Shown here: positions 9,207 to 16,942 of the stretch, piece by piece
Numbering within the stretch: the first letter of the stretch is position 1
Layout of the letters: the number at the start of each line of letters is the position of its first letter
NCBI GenBank assembly: GCA_035531955.1
Contig: DATKRZ010000103.1
Coordinates: forward strand, 1 to 64,000
Source: Bog-756 sp035531955
GTDB lineage: Bacteria; Actinomycetota; Acidimicrobiia; Acidimicrobiales; RAAP-2
DNA length: 64,000 nucleotides
Direction: 5' to 3'
Made by a program: the position numbers and the translations under genes
Notes under the pieces: generated by a model
Told to the model about the DNA's origin: nothing
Seen by the model: the letters and a program-made list of their open reading frames with translations, nothing else
Database searches by the model: none

Positions 9207-10873
9207 CAGGCCTCCGTGCCCGACGGTTGGCCGCTGACACCGACGATCTCCCGGAGCGTGGCGTCCAGCCAATCGGGGACGGCGGGACCGCCGTAGGTGA
9301 TGCTGCCGACCGGCCGGGGGTGACTGCGAAGGCCGATCCAGCCGGCGCCAATCACCAGTTCTGCACCGGCGAGAGCGGCTGCCTCGGGGTGGCCGAGCAG
9401 GTGGGCGACGAGCTCTCCGAGCGGCCGGCCGGCTTCCTTCTCGGCTTCCTTCTCGGCTGCCTCCACGCTGGCGGCGAAGGCCGTCACCCGCCCTTCCGTC
9501 GCTCCCGCGGCGACCCGTGCCTGCTGCGCCCGGGTCTGGGCTCGACTCCGACCCCCGGCGGTGGTGGCGTCGGTGAGGGTCACCAGCCGGACGGGGCGGT
9601 CGGTGAGAGCGGCGTAGTCGGCTACCGCCCGGGCCCATCCGGCGTCGGTGTGGACGTGCCCGACGAGCCCGCGGTGCTCGGCCAGCACCTGTTCCCAACC
9701 GTCCCTCGAGGTGGACGTCGACGGACCACCGGCAGGCGCCACAACGACGGCGTCGATGGGCCCGGCAGCTTCCACGACGGCGTTCAGTGCGTCGGCGGCG
9801 GGACCGAACCCGTGAGCGACGTCGACGCGGTGGCAGGTGATGGACCTGGCCTCGAGCGCGGTGGTCAGCGACGCGGCCAACCGTGGGCGGTCGGTCACGA
9901 CGGCACAGGATCGGACCTGCGTCGGGACGACCTCGGTGGTGGCCCGCTCGGCGAAGATCGTCCCGAAGCGGGGGTTGCCGCCGCCCTCGCTCACCTGGCT
10001 CGCCTCGGCCCTTGCGAACGCCCGGGGTATGACCTCCTGGAACACCCGGGCGACCGAGACCACATCATCGGTGCGCACCGCCTCGAGCAGCCGGGGCTCG
10101 TCGATCACCGCCACCTCCGAGCCGCCGGCGAACAGCACCCGGCCGGTGCACCACCCGAACTCCTCACCGACCAGGTGGGCGCCTATGGGCCCGAGTTCCT
10201 CGGGGTCGGCCACCGAGAGGAAGGAGATTCCGCCGCCGCCCGACCGGCCCGCCTTCCGGGCGCGCTCGAGGGCCGAGGCCATCATCCGGGTGGCGGCGAT
10301 GGGCGACATGGCGTTGACGGTCACGCCCGGGGGCGCCTCCCGGCCCAGCTGCCAGGTGAGGGAAGCGACGGCCCGCTTGGCGGAGCTGTAGGCGCCGGCA
10401 TCGGCCGCCCGCCAGCCCGAGCCGGAGGTCACGCCGAGGACGCGGCCGTACCCGGCGGCGGCCATGAGCGGCAACGCGGCATCGAGCACGTTGAGGTAGC
10501 CCCCGAGGTGCACGGCCAGCACCGCCAGCCAGTCCTCCTCCGTGCCCTGCCCGAAGTAGGTCTGCCGGGTGATGCCGGCCACATTGACGACGGCGTCGAG
10601 TCCGCCGTGCTCGTCGACCAGCTCCCGGAAGAGGCCGCTGACCGCTTCGCCGTCGGTCACCGACACGGCCGAGGCCCGGGCCGAGCCACCCGCCGCCACG
10701 ATGCGACCGGCGGTGGTCTCCTCCGGCTCGGGGAGCCGCTCGGAGCCGTCGAGGGTCACCAGCGGATCGACGGTGACGACGAACCAGCCGCTCCGTCCGA
10801 GCTCCTCGGCGATGCCCGCTCCGATCCCGCCCCCGCCGCCGGTCACGACGGCGACCCGCTGGCGGCCGGTCAC
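9206..10873 (-). CDS. Tandem (two-Rossmann) short-chain dehydrogenase
   Basis: 555-residue protein. Residues 1 to about 280 form a complete classical SDR: TGGGGGIG at 11-18, VVNVAG near 95-100, catalytic Ser about 150, and Tyr162/Lys166 in AYSSAK. From about residue 325 there is a second, degenerate Rossmann-like unit (starting SCAVVTDRPRLAASL) with no glycine-rich cofactor motif and no YxxxK. A short repeat encoding AEKEAEKEA lies in this half. The GTG start overlaps the stop of the BVMO gene (GTGA). The first domain is expected to oxidise an alcohol to the ketone the BVMO uses; the second may be structural or bind a partner. Confidence 0.85.
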   Translation of the reverse strand: MTGRQRVAVVTGGGGGIGAGIAEELGRSGWFVVTVDPLVTLDGSERLPEPEETTAGRIVAAGGSARASAVSVTDGEAVSGLFRELVDEHGGLDAVVNVAGITRQTYFGQGTEEDWLAVLAVHLGGYLNVLDAALPLMAAAGYGRVLGVTSGSGWRAADAGAYSSAKRAVASLTWQLGREAPPGVTVNAMSPIAATRMMASALERARKAGRSGGGGISFLSVADPEELGPIGAHLVGEEFGWCTGRVLFAGGSEVAVIDEPRLLEAVRTDDVVSVARVFQEVIPRAFARAEASQVSEGGGNPRFGTIFAERATTEVVPTQVRSCAVVTDRPRLAASLTTALEARSITCHRVDVAHGFGPAADALNAVVEAAGPIDAVVVAPAGGPSTSTSRDGWEQVLAEHRGLVGHVHTDAGWARAVADYAALTDRPVRLVTLTDATTAGGRSRAQTRAQQARVAAGATEGRVTAFAASVEAAEKEAEKEAGRPLGELVAHLLGHPEAAALAGAELVIGAGWIGLRSHPRPVGSITYGGPAVPDWLDATLREIVGVSGQPSGTEA

Positions 10874-12696
10874 GATGCCGTCGACCGGACCTTCAGCTCC
10901 AGGCCCTCGAAGGTACCGGCCTCGAGCCACTGCTCGAGTCGCTCGCGATAGCCGAAATAGTCGCCGAATCCCCGGCCGTAGTTGCCGTTGCGGGGGTTGC
11001 TCAATTCCGGGTGGCCTTCGTTGTTGATGCGAGACGGCGTGCACGCCGACATGACGGAACTGCTGTCGACGAAGGAGTCCACGATCTTCTGCGTCCACGC
11101 CTCTTCGGCCTCGGCGCTCACGTCGAACACCTCCACGCCCCGGTGCTCGAGGAGCCCGACGGCGGCACCGACGATCTCGGCCCCGAGCACGGCCAGCTGC
11201 GTGTAGTTGACGGTCACCACTGCTTGCTGCCCGGGTGCCGGCATGACGAACATGTTGGGAAAGCCACGGCTCATCATCCCGAACAGGCTGGCGGCTCCGT
11301 CGGCCCACTTCTCAGCCAGGGTGACACCCTCACGGCCGACGATCTCGTGGCCGGCGCGACGGAAGAGCGGAGTGAGCTCCCGTTCGAAGCCGGTGCCATA
11401 GATAATGCAGTCGACCTCGTACTGCCTCCCGGCGACGACCGGGCCCTGGTCGGAGATCCGCTCCATCCCGGCGGGGCAGTCGATCAGCGTGACATTGGGG
11501 TTGTTGAATGCCGACAGGTACTCGTCGTGGAAGCACGGCCGCTTGCACAGGTACCGGTAGTACGGCTTGAGGATCTCGGCCGTGGCCCGATCGGCCACCA
11601 GCTCCTCGACCCGGTGGCGGTGGGACTCCATGATCCCGTAGTCCAACTCCTCGGCGCTGCGCAGGAGCTCGGCCACCGTCATGCCCTTCGCCCCCGGGGG
11701 GTGCTGGACGGCGGCGTAGTGGTGCGTCCAGCCGTCGTCTACCAGGTCGACGTCGACGGGCCGGCCCATCAGGACCGCCTGGAAGTTGTCCATCCGGGCC
11801 CGCTGCCAGCCCGGCTCTCGCCCAAGGGCGAAGGCGGGGTCGGTGGGTCGGTTGCCCCGCTCGCCGATGGCCGACGGCGTGCGCTGGAACACGTAGACGT
11901 GCTTCGACGATTCGGCCAGCGGCGGCACGCACTGGATGCCGCTCGCCCCGGTGCCGATGAGGGCGACGACCTTGTCCGACAGGCCGGTGAGGGTCTGGTT
12001 CGGGCCGCCCCCGGTGTACCCGTAGTCCCACCGGGCCGTGTGGAACGAGCGCCCGGCGAAGTCCTCCATGCCCGGGATAGTGGGCAGCTTCATGAGGTTG
12101 AGGATCCCGACGGCCAGCACGTACCAGCGACAGCTGACCTCGTCGCCCCGGTCGGTGCCGATCCGCCACCGGGCCACGTCCTCGTGCCACTCGGCCCGGG
12201 TCACCCCGGTGTGGAACAGGGCGTCGCCCACCAGGTCGAACCGGTCGGCGATGGCCTGGAGGTGCCCCCGGATCTCCTCGCCGAAGGCGTAGCGCCGGGT
12301 GGGGACGTAGCCGAGTTCCTCGAGCATGGGGAGGTAGATGTACGACTCAACGTCGCACATCACTCCCGGGTAGCGGTTCCAGTACCAGGTGCCACCGATG
12401 CCGCCCGCCTGGTCGAGGATACGGATCCGTTCGAGTCCGGCCTGGCGGAGGCGGGCGCCGGCGAGCACCCCGGCGATCCCCCCGCCCACGATCACCACAT
12501 CGACGTCGTCGACGACCGGGTCGCGCTCGACGACCGGTGTGAACGGGTCGTCACGGTAGCGGGCGAAGTGCTCGTCGGCCCTCAGGTCGCGGATGTCGGC
12601 GCGGTTGGGGACCAGCCGCTTGTCGCGCTCGGCGAGATACTTGGCGCGGACGGCCTCGGGGTCGTAGCTCGCAGCCGTTGGAGGGAGCTCAGGCAT
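10870..12696 (-). CDS. Baeyer-Villiger-type flavin monooxygenase
   Basis: 608-residue FAD- and NADPH-dependent monooxygenase that inserts oxygen next to a ketone to give an ester or lactone. The first Rossmann motif GGGIAG is at residues 71-76, followed by GGIGGTWYWNRYPGVMCD, characteristic of type I BVMOs. The fingerprint FxGxxxHxxxW is intact as FAGRSFHTARW (213-223), and the second Rossmann motif reads ALIGTGASGIQ. Length matches phenylacetone/steroid/cyclododecanone-type enzymes with an N-terminal extension. The ATG lies 6 nt after TAGGGT with no ribosome-binding site, so it is probably the leaderless first gene of the operon. Confidence 0.93.
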   Translation of the reverse strand: MPELPPTAASYDPEAVRAKYLAERDKRLVPNRADIRDLRADEHFARYRDDPFTPVVERDPVVDDVDVVIVGGGIAGVLAGARLRQAGLERIRILDQAGGIGGTWYWNRYPGVMCDVESYIYLPMLEELGYVPTRRYAFGEEIRGHLQAIADRFDLVGDALFHTGVTRAEWHEDVARWRIGTDRGDEVSCRWYVLAVGILNLMKLPTIPGMEDFAGRSFHTARWDYGYTGGGPNQTLTGLSDKVVALIGTGASGIQCVPPLAESSKHVYVFQRTPSAIGERGNRPTDPAFALGREPGWQRARMDNFQAVLMGRPVDVDLVDDGWTHHYAAVQHPPGAKGMTVAELLRSAEELDYGIMESHRHRVEELVADRATAEILKPYYRYLCKRPCFHDEYLSAFNNPNVTLIDCPAGMERISDQGPVVAGRQYEVDCIIYGTGFERELTPLFRRAGHEIVGREGVTLAEKWADGAASLFGMMSRGFPNMFVMPAPGQQAVVTVNYTQLAVLGAEIVGAAVGLLEHRGVEVFDVSAEAEEAWTQKIVDSFVDSSSVMSACTPSRINNEGHPELSNPRNGNYGRGFGDYFGYRERLEQWLEAGTFEGLELKVRSTAS

Positions 12697-12702
12697 GGCG
12701 CA

Positions 12703-12708
12703 ACCCTA
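12703..12708 (-). promoter_or_regulatory. -10 box of the BVMO operon (leaderless start)
   Basis: TAGGGT on the minus strand, followed by 6 nt and the ATG of the monooxygenase. No ribosome-binding site is present, so the transcript probably begins at or next to the start codon. Confidence 0.5.
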
Positions 12709-12797
12709 GGCCAAGACCGGCTAGAGGCCTCGGGAGCGGCGAGCACCAAACGGGGGGTCGTTCGGGAGGCCCGGAGGCCGGACGGACCGCACGGTGC

Positions 12798-14051
12798 TCA
12801 GGCCGGGGTGAAGGCGACCGGCAGGGAGATCGGCGAGCGGAAGGCCATGCCGCGGATGTGCAGGTCCTGTCCGGGAGCCGGGTCCAGGCGCAGATCGGGC
12901 AATCGGTCGAACAGGGTGTTCATCGCCACCCGGGTCTCCATCCGGGCCAGGTGCATCCCCAGGCAGACGTGGATGCCGAACCCGAATCCCACGTTCTGGC
13001 GGGACTCCCGGAACAGATCGAACCGGTCGGGATCGGCGTACTTGCGCTCGTCACGATTGGCGGCGCCGAGGAGCAGGGCGATGTCGGCCCCCTCCTCCAC
13101 CGGTACTCCGCCGATGTCGGTGTGCCGGGCGGCCCTCCGCAGGATCACCGTCACCGGCGGTTCCCAGCGGATGACCTCCTCGAATGCGGGGACCAACAGC
13201 TCGCGGTCGGCAATCACCGCCCGCAGCTGATCTGGGTTGGTCAGCAGACCGTAGAGCAAACTGCCCGAGGCCCGGTAGGTGGTCTCCACCCCGGCCGGCA
13301 GCAGGAGCCGGAGGAACGAGTAGATCTCCTCGTCGCTCAGCACCCGCCCGTCCACCTCGGCCACCACCAGCTCGCTGATCAGGTCGTCGGCCGGCTGTCG
13401 GCGCCTTTGTTCGAGGATCCCGGCGAAGTAGTCGCGGAGCGCCTCCGAGGCGGCCATGCCGCGATCCCAGTTGGCCGCAACGCTGGTGATGGCGATGGCC
13501 CAGCGTTGGAACACCGGGAAGTCGGTTCGTGACAGCCCGAGGATCCGGGCGATCACCTGGACGGGGAAGTTGAAGGTGAGCTCTTGGACCAGGTCGGCGC
13601 GGCCACGATCGGCGAACCCGTCGACGAGCTCGTTCACCACGCACTGCACGAGGTCCTCCTCCCACCGCTGGAGGACCTTCGACCGGAAGGTGGGCGAGAC
13701 CAGCGCCCGGTGAACCCGGTGGTCGGGCTCGTCCATCTGCAGGATGGTCCGGCCCATCACCGCCCCCATCACGCCCTCGTAGACGCTGGAGGAGAAGGTC
13801 TCGTTGTCCCGCAGAACCTGGACCACTTCGTCGAACCCGAACACCGTCACCGGTGGCGGCCGGTCGGGATCGGCGGGGGTGGCCCCGTCCCCGAGGTCCA
13901 CCGGGCCCACATGCACCGGGCTCACGCGGCAGAGCTCGTGCATCCGGGGATACGGGTCCCGGATGTCCCCGGACACGGTGTCCTGCAGTTCGAACGGGTC
14001 GAACCGCTCGGGCACAGGGTCAACGCCGGTGCCGGCTGCGACCGTCGACAT
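12798..14051 (-). CDS. Cytochrome P450
   Basis: 417-residue P450. The I-helix motif is PAGVETTYR, the heme loop is GFGFGIHVCLG with Cys at about residue 363, and the K-helix lies in FEEVIRWEPP. The sequence up to LQMDEPDHRVHRALVSPTF is the usual B/C-helix region, with the C-helix HxxxR. The ATG at 14051 has a good GGAGG ribosome-binding site. It is divergent from a TetR gene, and an almost perfect palindrome lies between them, so repression by that TetR is likely. The substrate is unknown; BVMO and thiolase neighbours suggest a cyclic hydrophobic compound. Confidence 0.93.
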   Translation of the reverse strand: MSTVAAGTGVDPVPERFDPFELQDTVSGDIRDPYPRMHELCRVSPVHVGPVDLGDGATPADPDRPPPVTVFGFDEVVQVLRDNETFSSSVYEGVMGAVMGRTILQMDEPDHRVHRALVSPTFRSKVLQRWEEDLVQCVVNELVDGFADRGRADLVQELTFNFPVQVIARILGLSRTDFPVFQRWAIAITSVAANWDRGMAASEALRDYFAGILEQRRRQPADDLISELVVAEVDGRVLSDEEIYSFLRLLLPAGVETTYRASGSLLYGLLTNPDQLRAVIADRELLVPAFEEVIRWEPPVTVILRRAARHTDIGGVPVEEGADIALLLGAANRDERKYADPDRFDLFRESRQNVGFGFGIHVCLGMHLARMETRVAMNTLFDRLPDLRLDPAPGQDLHIRGMAFRSPISLPVAFTPA

Positions 14052-14122
14052 GGATGGACCTCCTGGTCTGTCGGCCTCGAACGACCCGCCGGGACCCGAG
14101 GTCGGTTCGGGCCGATTGTAAC

Positions 14123-14150
14123 CGAACGTTCGTTGGGTTTCAACCCGACG
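14123..14150. promoter_or_regulatory. Candidate TetR operator between P450 and tetR
   Basis: Two adjacent inverted repeats in the divergent intergenic region. CGAACGTTCG (14123-14132) is a perfect 10-bp palindrome. The second, CGTTGGGTT-TC-AACCCGACG (14131-14150), pairs 8 of 9 positions. Position and symmetry fit binding of the adjacent TetR-family dimer; there is no direct evidence of binding. Confidence 0.5.
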
Positions 14151-14193
14151 TCGGTCCGGGCCGCGTTCGACGCAGGCCGGATTTGGTCCGACA

Positions 14194-14838
14194 ATGGGTG
14201 TCGTGCCCTCCTCCGCCTCCGTCGACCGGCAGCCGCCCCGGCCGGCCGGCCGCGCCCAGCGGCAGCACATCCTGGCCGTCGCCCTCTCCTTGATGTCCCA
14301 GAACGGAGTGGACGGCACCAGCATGCGGGAACTGGCCGCAGCCACCGGTCTCAACGTGGCCTCGCTCTACCACTACTTCCCGTCCAAGGCGGACCTGCTG
14401 GTGGCGGTGCTCGAGGAGCACGGCTTCGTCGACAACCTGGCCGCCCCCTCGCCTCCGGCACTGGCCCGGGACCCGGCCACCGGGCTGGCCGACCTGCTCA
14501 CCGACATCGTCCTGTCGATGCTGGAGGTGGAGGACTTCGTCCGCCTGATGCTCGGCGAGGTGATGCGCGGGGACGAGACCGCTCATGCGGTGGGCGTCGA
14601 TCTTTTCGCTGCCACCCAGACATCGCTCGAGCGGTGGCTCGACGAGGCCCGTCCGAGCCTCTGCGAGCCCGGGTCCCGGGCCGCCATGGCGCGGGTGCTG
14701 AGGGCCGTGGTGGTCGGCGTGTTCATCGAGCACGTGGCCGGTGTGCTCGATGACGACGGCACCGATACGGCTGACGTGCTCCGGCGGCGGGCCCGGGAGG
14801 CGGCCGCCTTCTTCGAGGGCGATCGGCCACCGGACTGA
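14194..14838 (+). CDS. TetR-family transcriptional regulator
   Basis: 214-residue regulator with a normal TetR N-terminal helix-turn-helix: QRQHILAVALSLMSQNGVDG, then TSMRELAAATGLNVASLYHYFPSKADLL, which matches the family signature including the recognition helix ASLYHYF. The ligand domain has no recognisable signature. A GTG at 14203 lies 7 nt after GACAAT, so a leaderless start nine nucleotides downstream of the listed ATG is possible. Divergent orientation and the palindrome upstream suggest control of the P450 and of its own gene. It converges on the thiolase, with 17 nt between stops. Confidence 0.9.
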   Translation: MGVVPSSASVDRQPPRPAGRAQRQHILAVALSLMSQNGVDGTSMRELAAATGLNVASLYHYFPSKADLLVAVLEEHGFVDNLAAPSPPALARDPATGLADLLTDIVLSMLEVEDFVRLMLGEVMRGDETAHAVGVDLFAATQTSLERWLDEARPSLCEPGSRAAMARVLRAVVVGVFIEHVAGVLDDDGTDTADVLRRRAREAAAFFEGDRPPD

Positions 14839-14855
14839 GCCCGGCCCCGAGAGGG

Positions 14856-16055
14856 TCAGGGCAGGCGCTCGATCACCATGGCGTTGGACTGGCCTCCCCC
14901 TTCACACATCGTCTGGAACCCGTAGCGGCCGCCGACCGCCTCGAGCCGGCTCAGCAGCGACGCGGCCAGGCGCACCCCGGATGCCCCCAGCGGGTGGCCC
15001 ATCGCGATGGCGCCCCCGTGGGGGTTGAACACCTCGGGGTCGGGACCGAAGGCACGGGACCACATCAGCGCGATGGCGGCGAAGGCCTCGTTGCACTCGA
15101 TGGCATCGAAGTCCCCGACCTTCATCCCCGACCGGTCGAGCAGTCGGTGGGTCACCGGCACCGGGGCGGACAGGACGATGGCGGCGTCCTCGGCGGCCAC
15201 TGCGAAATGGGCGAACCGGGCCCGGATGGGCAACCCGAGGCGCTCGGCCACCGATCGTTCAGCCACCAGCATGGCCGCGGCGCCGTCGGTCATCTGGGAG
15301 GCGTTCCCGGCGGTGATGTCGGGCGCAGTCTCGGGCTCCCAGGACTGGGCCGGGGGCAGGCCGGCCAATGATTCCATCGATCCTCCCCGGCGGATGCCCT
15401 CGTCGACGGCGAGCTTCAGCCCGGTGAGCGACCCGTCCTCGGCCTTGGTCGGAACCGGAACGACCTCGCGGGCGAGAGCGTCGGTGTCCCACGCCGCAGC
15501 CGCCCGGCGATGGCTCTCGAGCGAATAGGCGTCCATGTCCCGGCGCGAGATCCCGTAGCGGTCGGCCAGCACCTGGGCCACCCGGAACTGGGCCCACAGC
15601 CGCCCGTCGATGGCCGAGAGGAAGGACGGAGGGAACGGCCCGGTTCCCCCGCGGGCGTTGCTCGCCATCGGCACCCGGCTCATCGACTCGACGCCGCAAG
15701 CCACTACCAGGTCGTAGTGGCCGGCCACCACGCCGGCGGCGGCAAAGTGCATCGCCTGCTGGGACGACCCGCACTGCCGGTCCACCGTGGTGGCCGGGAC
15801 GTGCTGGGGCAGCCCGGCCGACACCCAGGCGTTCCGGGTCACATTGGTGCTCTGCTCCCCGACCTGGGCGACGCACCCGCCGATGACGTCGTCGATGGTC
15901 GCCGGGTCGACCGCGGTCCGGTCGAGCAGGGAGGAGATGGCGAAGGCGAGCAGGTCGGCAGGGTGCCAGTGCTGGAGTGCGCCACCCCGCTTGCCGAACG
16001 CGGTCCGCACCACGTCGACGACGACCGCGTCGCGGCCTCCGGTGACCGTGCTCAT
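14856..16055 (-). CDS. Acetyl-CoA acetyltransferase / 3-ketoacyl-CoA thiolase
   Basis: 399-residue thiolase. The nucleophile Cys is residue 95 in VDRQCGSSQQA, the His is in HGGAIAMGHPLGASG and the second Cys is in MCEGGGQSNAM, so the full catalytic set is present. It cleaves a 3-ketoacyl-CoA with CoA, releasing acetyl- or propionyl-CoA. It starts MSTVTGGRDAVVVDVVRTAFG. The ATG at 16055 has no own ribosome-binding site: the only good one (GGGAGG) stands before an upstream ATG, with two tiny ORFs in between (see the repeat at 16052-16098). Other genes on this strand are CoA-related, fitting beta-oxidation. Confidence 0.93.
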   Translation of the reverse strand: MSTVTGGRDAVVVDVVRTAFGKRGGALQHWHPADLLAFAISSLLDRTAVDPATIDDVIGGCVAQVGEQSTNVTRNAWVSAGLPQHVPATTVDRQCGSSQQAMHFAAAGVVAGHYDLVVACGVESMSRVPMASNARGGTGPFPPSFLSAIDGRLWAQFRVAQVLADRYGISRRDMDAYSLESHRRAAAAWDTDALAREVVPVPTKAEDGSLTGLKLAVDEGIRRGGSMESLAGLPPAQSWEPETAPDITAGNASQMTDGAAAMLVAERSVAERLGLPIRARFAHFAVAAEDAAIVLSAPVPVTHRLLDRSGMKVGDFDAIECNEAFAAIALMWSRAFGPDPEVFNPHGGAIAMGHPLGASGVRLAASLLSRLEAVGGRYGFQTMCEGGGQSNAMVIERLP

Positions 16056-16098
16056 GACTGCTGGCTCATGACGGTTGGCTCATGACGGCTGGGCTCAT
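16052..16098 (-). repeat. Tandem duplication of the thiolase start region forming chained mini-ORFs
   Basis: On the minus strand ATGAGC occurs four times at spacings of 15, 14 and 14 nt (ATGs at 16098, 16083, 16069 and 16055). Only the first is preceded by a good ribosome-binding site (GGGAGGAACCAGG). The ATG at 16098 opens a frame of ten residues (MSPAVMSQPS, including the in-frame ATG 16083) whose TGA overlaps ATG 16069. That opens a five-residue frame (MSQQS) whose TGA overlaps the thiolase ATG. Thiolase translation therefore seems to depend on two successive ATGA re-initiations. Confidence 0.8.
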
Positions 16099-16146
16099 CC
16101 TGGTTCCTCCCGGGCACCCGGTTCCTCCGGTTCCCCTCGAGCGAGA

Positions 16147-16905
16147 CTAGGGCAGGTCAACGAGACCCTCCCAGCCTGCCGGCGGGGGCGCAAGGCGCCA
16201 GTACTGCTCCCCCACGTTGGCCTCCAGGCGGGGCGTCAGCGCGTGCTCGGCCTCGAGAGGTGGGATCTGGCTCGAGTAGCACCAGACGGCCTGCCGTTTG
16301 CGCTCGGCATCCGGTTGCTGGGGCACCACAGCCGGGGTGGGCCAGATGCCGGCCCGGAACAGCTTGCCCACCCGCCAGGCGAGCAGTCCCGGGAGGTGGG
16401 CGTAGCCCGCGTCCTCGTAGCAGAACCAGGCCAGGCTCATCATCCGCCGGCGCACGAGCATTCCGGCGTCGTGGGCGGTGCCGTGGTCCGGGTTGGCCAG
16501 GCCCATGGGCAGGAACACGGCCGTGGCCCCCGCCGACCGGATGGCCGTCTCCAGGTCGGGGGCCACCGCTTCGGGCGTCGGGCGGTCGGAGAGGGGAAGA
16601 TACTGGTGCTCCACGAAGTCGAGCCAGACCGGCCGGGCGTCGACGAGTTCCAGCGCGCGACGGTCCTCCTGGCGGCGGGCACCGACGACGTCGTCACCCG
16701 ACCGGAAGCCGCCGGCGGCATCCCAGGGCGCGGGCGGATCGGGGTAGCGCGCCGGGAATCCGGCGAACACGGTCACCACGGTTGACCCGCGGTGGCGCAA
16801 GAGGAGGTGGCTCGTGCCGAGCACGGCATCGTCGAGATGCGGTGAGACCACCACGATCCGGCGGAGCAGTTCCGGTGCCACCAGTCCCCAGGTCGGATCG
16901 TCCAT
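16147..16905 (-). CDS. PIG-L family deacetylase
   Basis: 252-residue zinc-dependent N-deacetylase of the LmbE/PIG-L family, which includes MshB (mycothiol biosynthesis) and Mca. The metal motif HPDD appears as VVSPHLDDAVLG near the N-terminus, and the second conserved element as PMGLANPDHGTAHDAGM with the zinc His. It probably removes an acetyl or acyl group from an amino-sugar conjugate. The frame is open to 16983; the ATG at 16905 was chosen because it gives the normal family N-terminus and leaves a 37-nt gap after the upstream CoA-transferase. Its link to the neighbouring CoA genes is unclear. Confidence 0.8.
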   Translation of the reverse strand: MDDPTWGLVAPELLRRIVVVSPHLDDAVLGTSHLLLRHRGSTVVTVFAGFPARYPDPPAPWDAAGGFRSGDDVVGARRQEDRRALELVDARPVWLDFVEHQYLPLSDRPTPEAVAPDLETAIRSAGATAVFLPMGLANPDHGTAHDAGMLVRRRMMSLAWFCYEDAGYAHLPGLLAWRVGKLFRAGIWPTPAVVPQQPDAERKRQAVWCYSSQIPPLEAEHALTPRLEANVGEQYWRLAPPPAGWEGLVDLP

Positions 16906-16942
16906 CAGAGCGGCGCATCGCCCGGCGTCGGCGTTGACCCGG

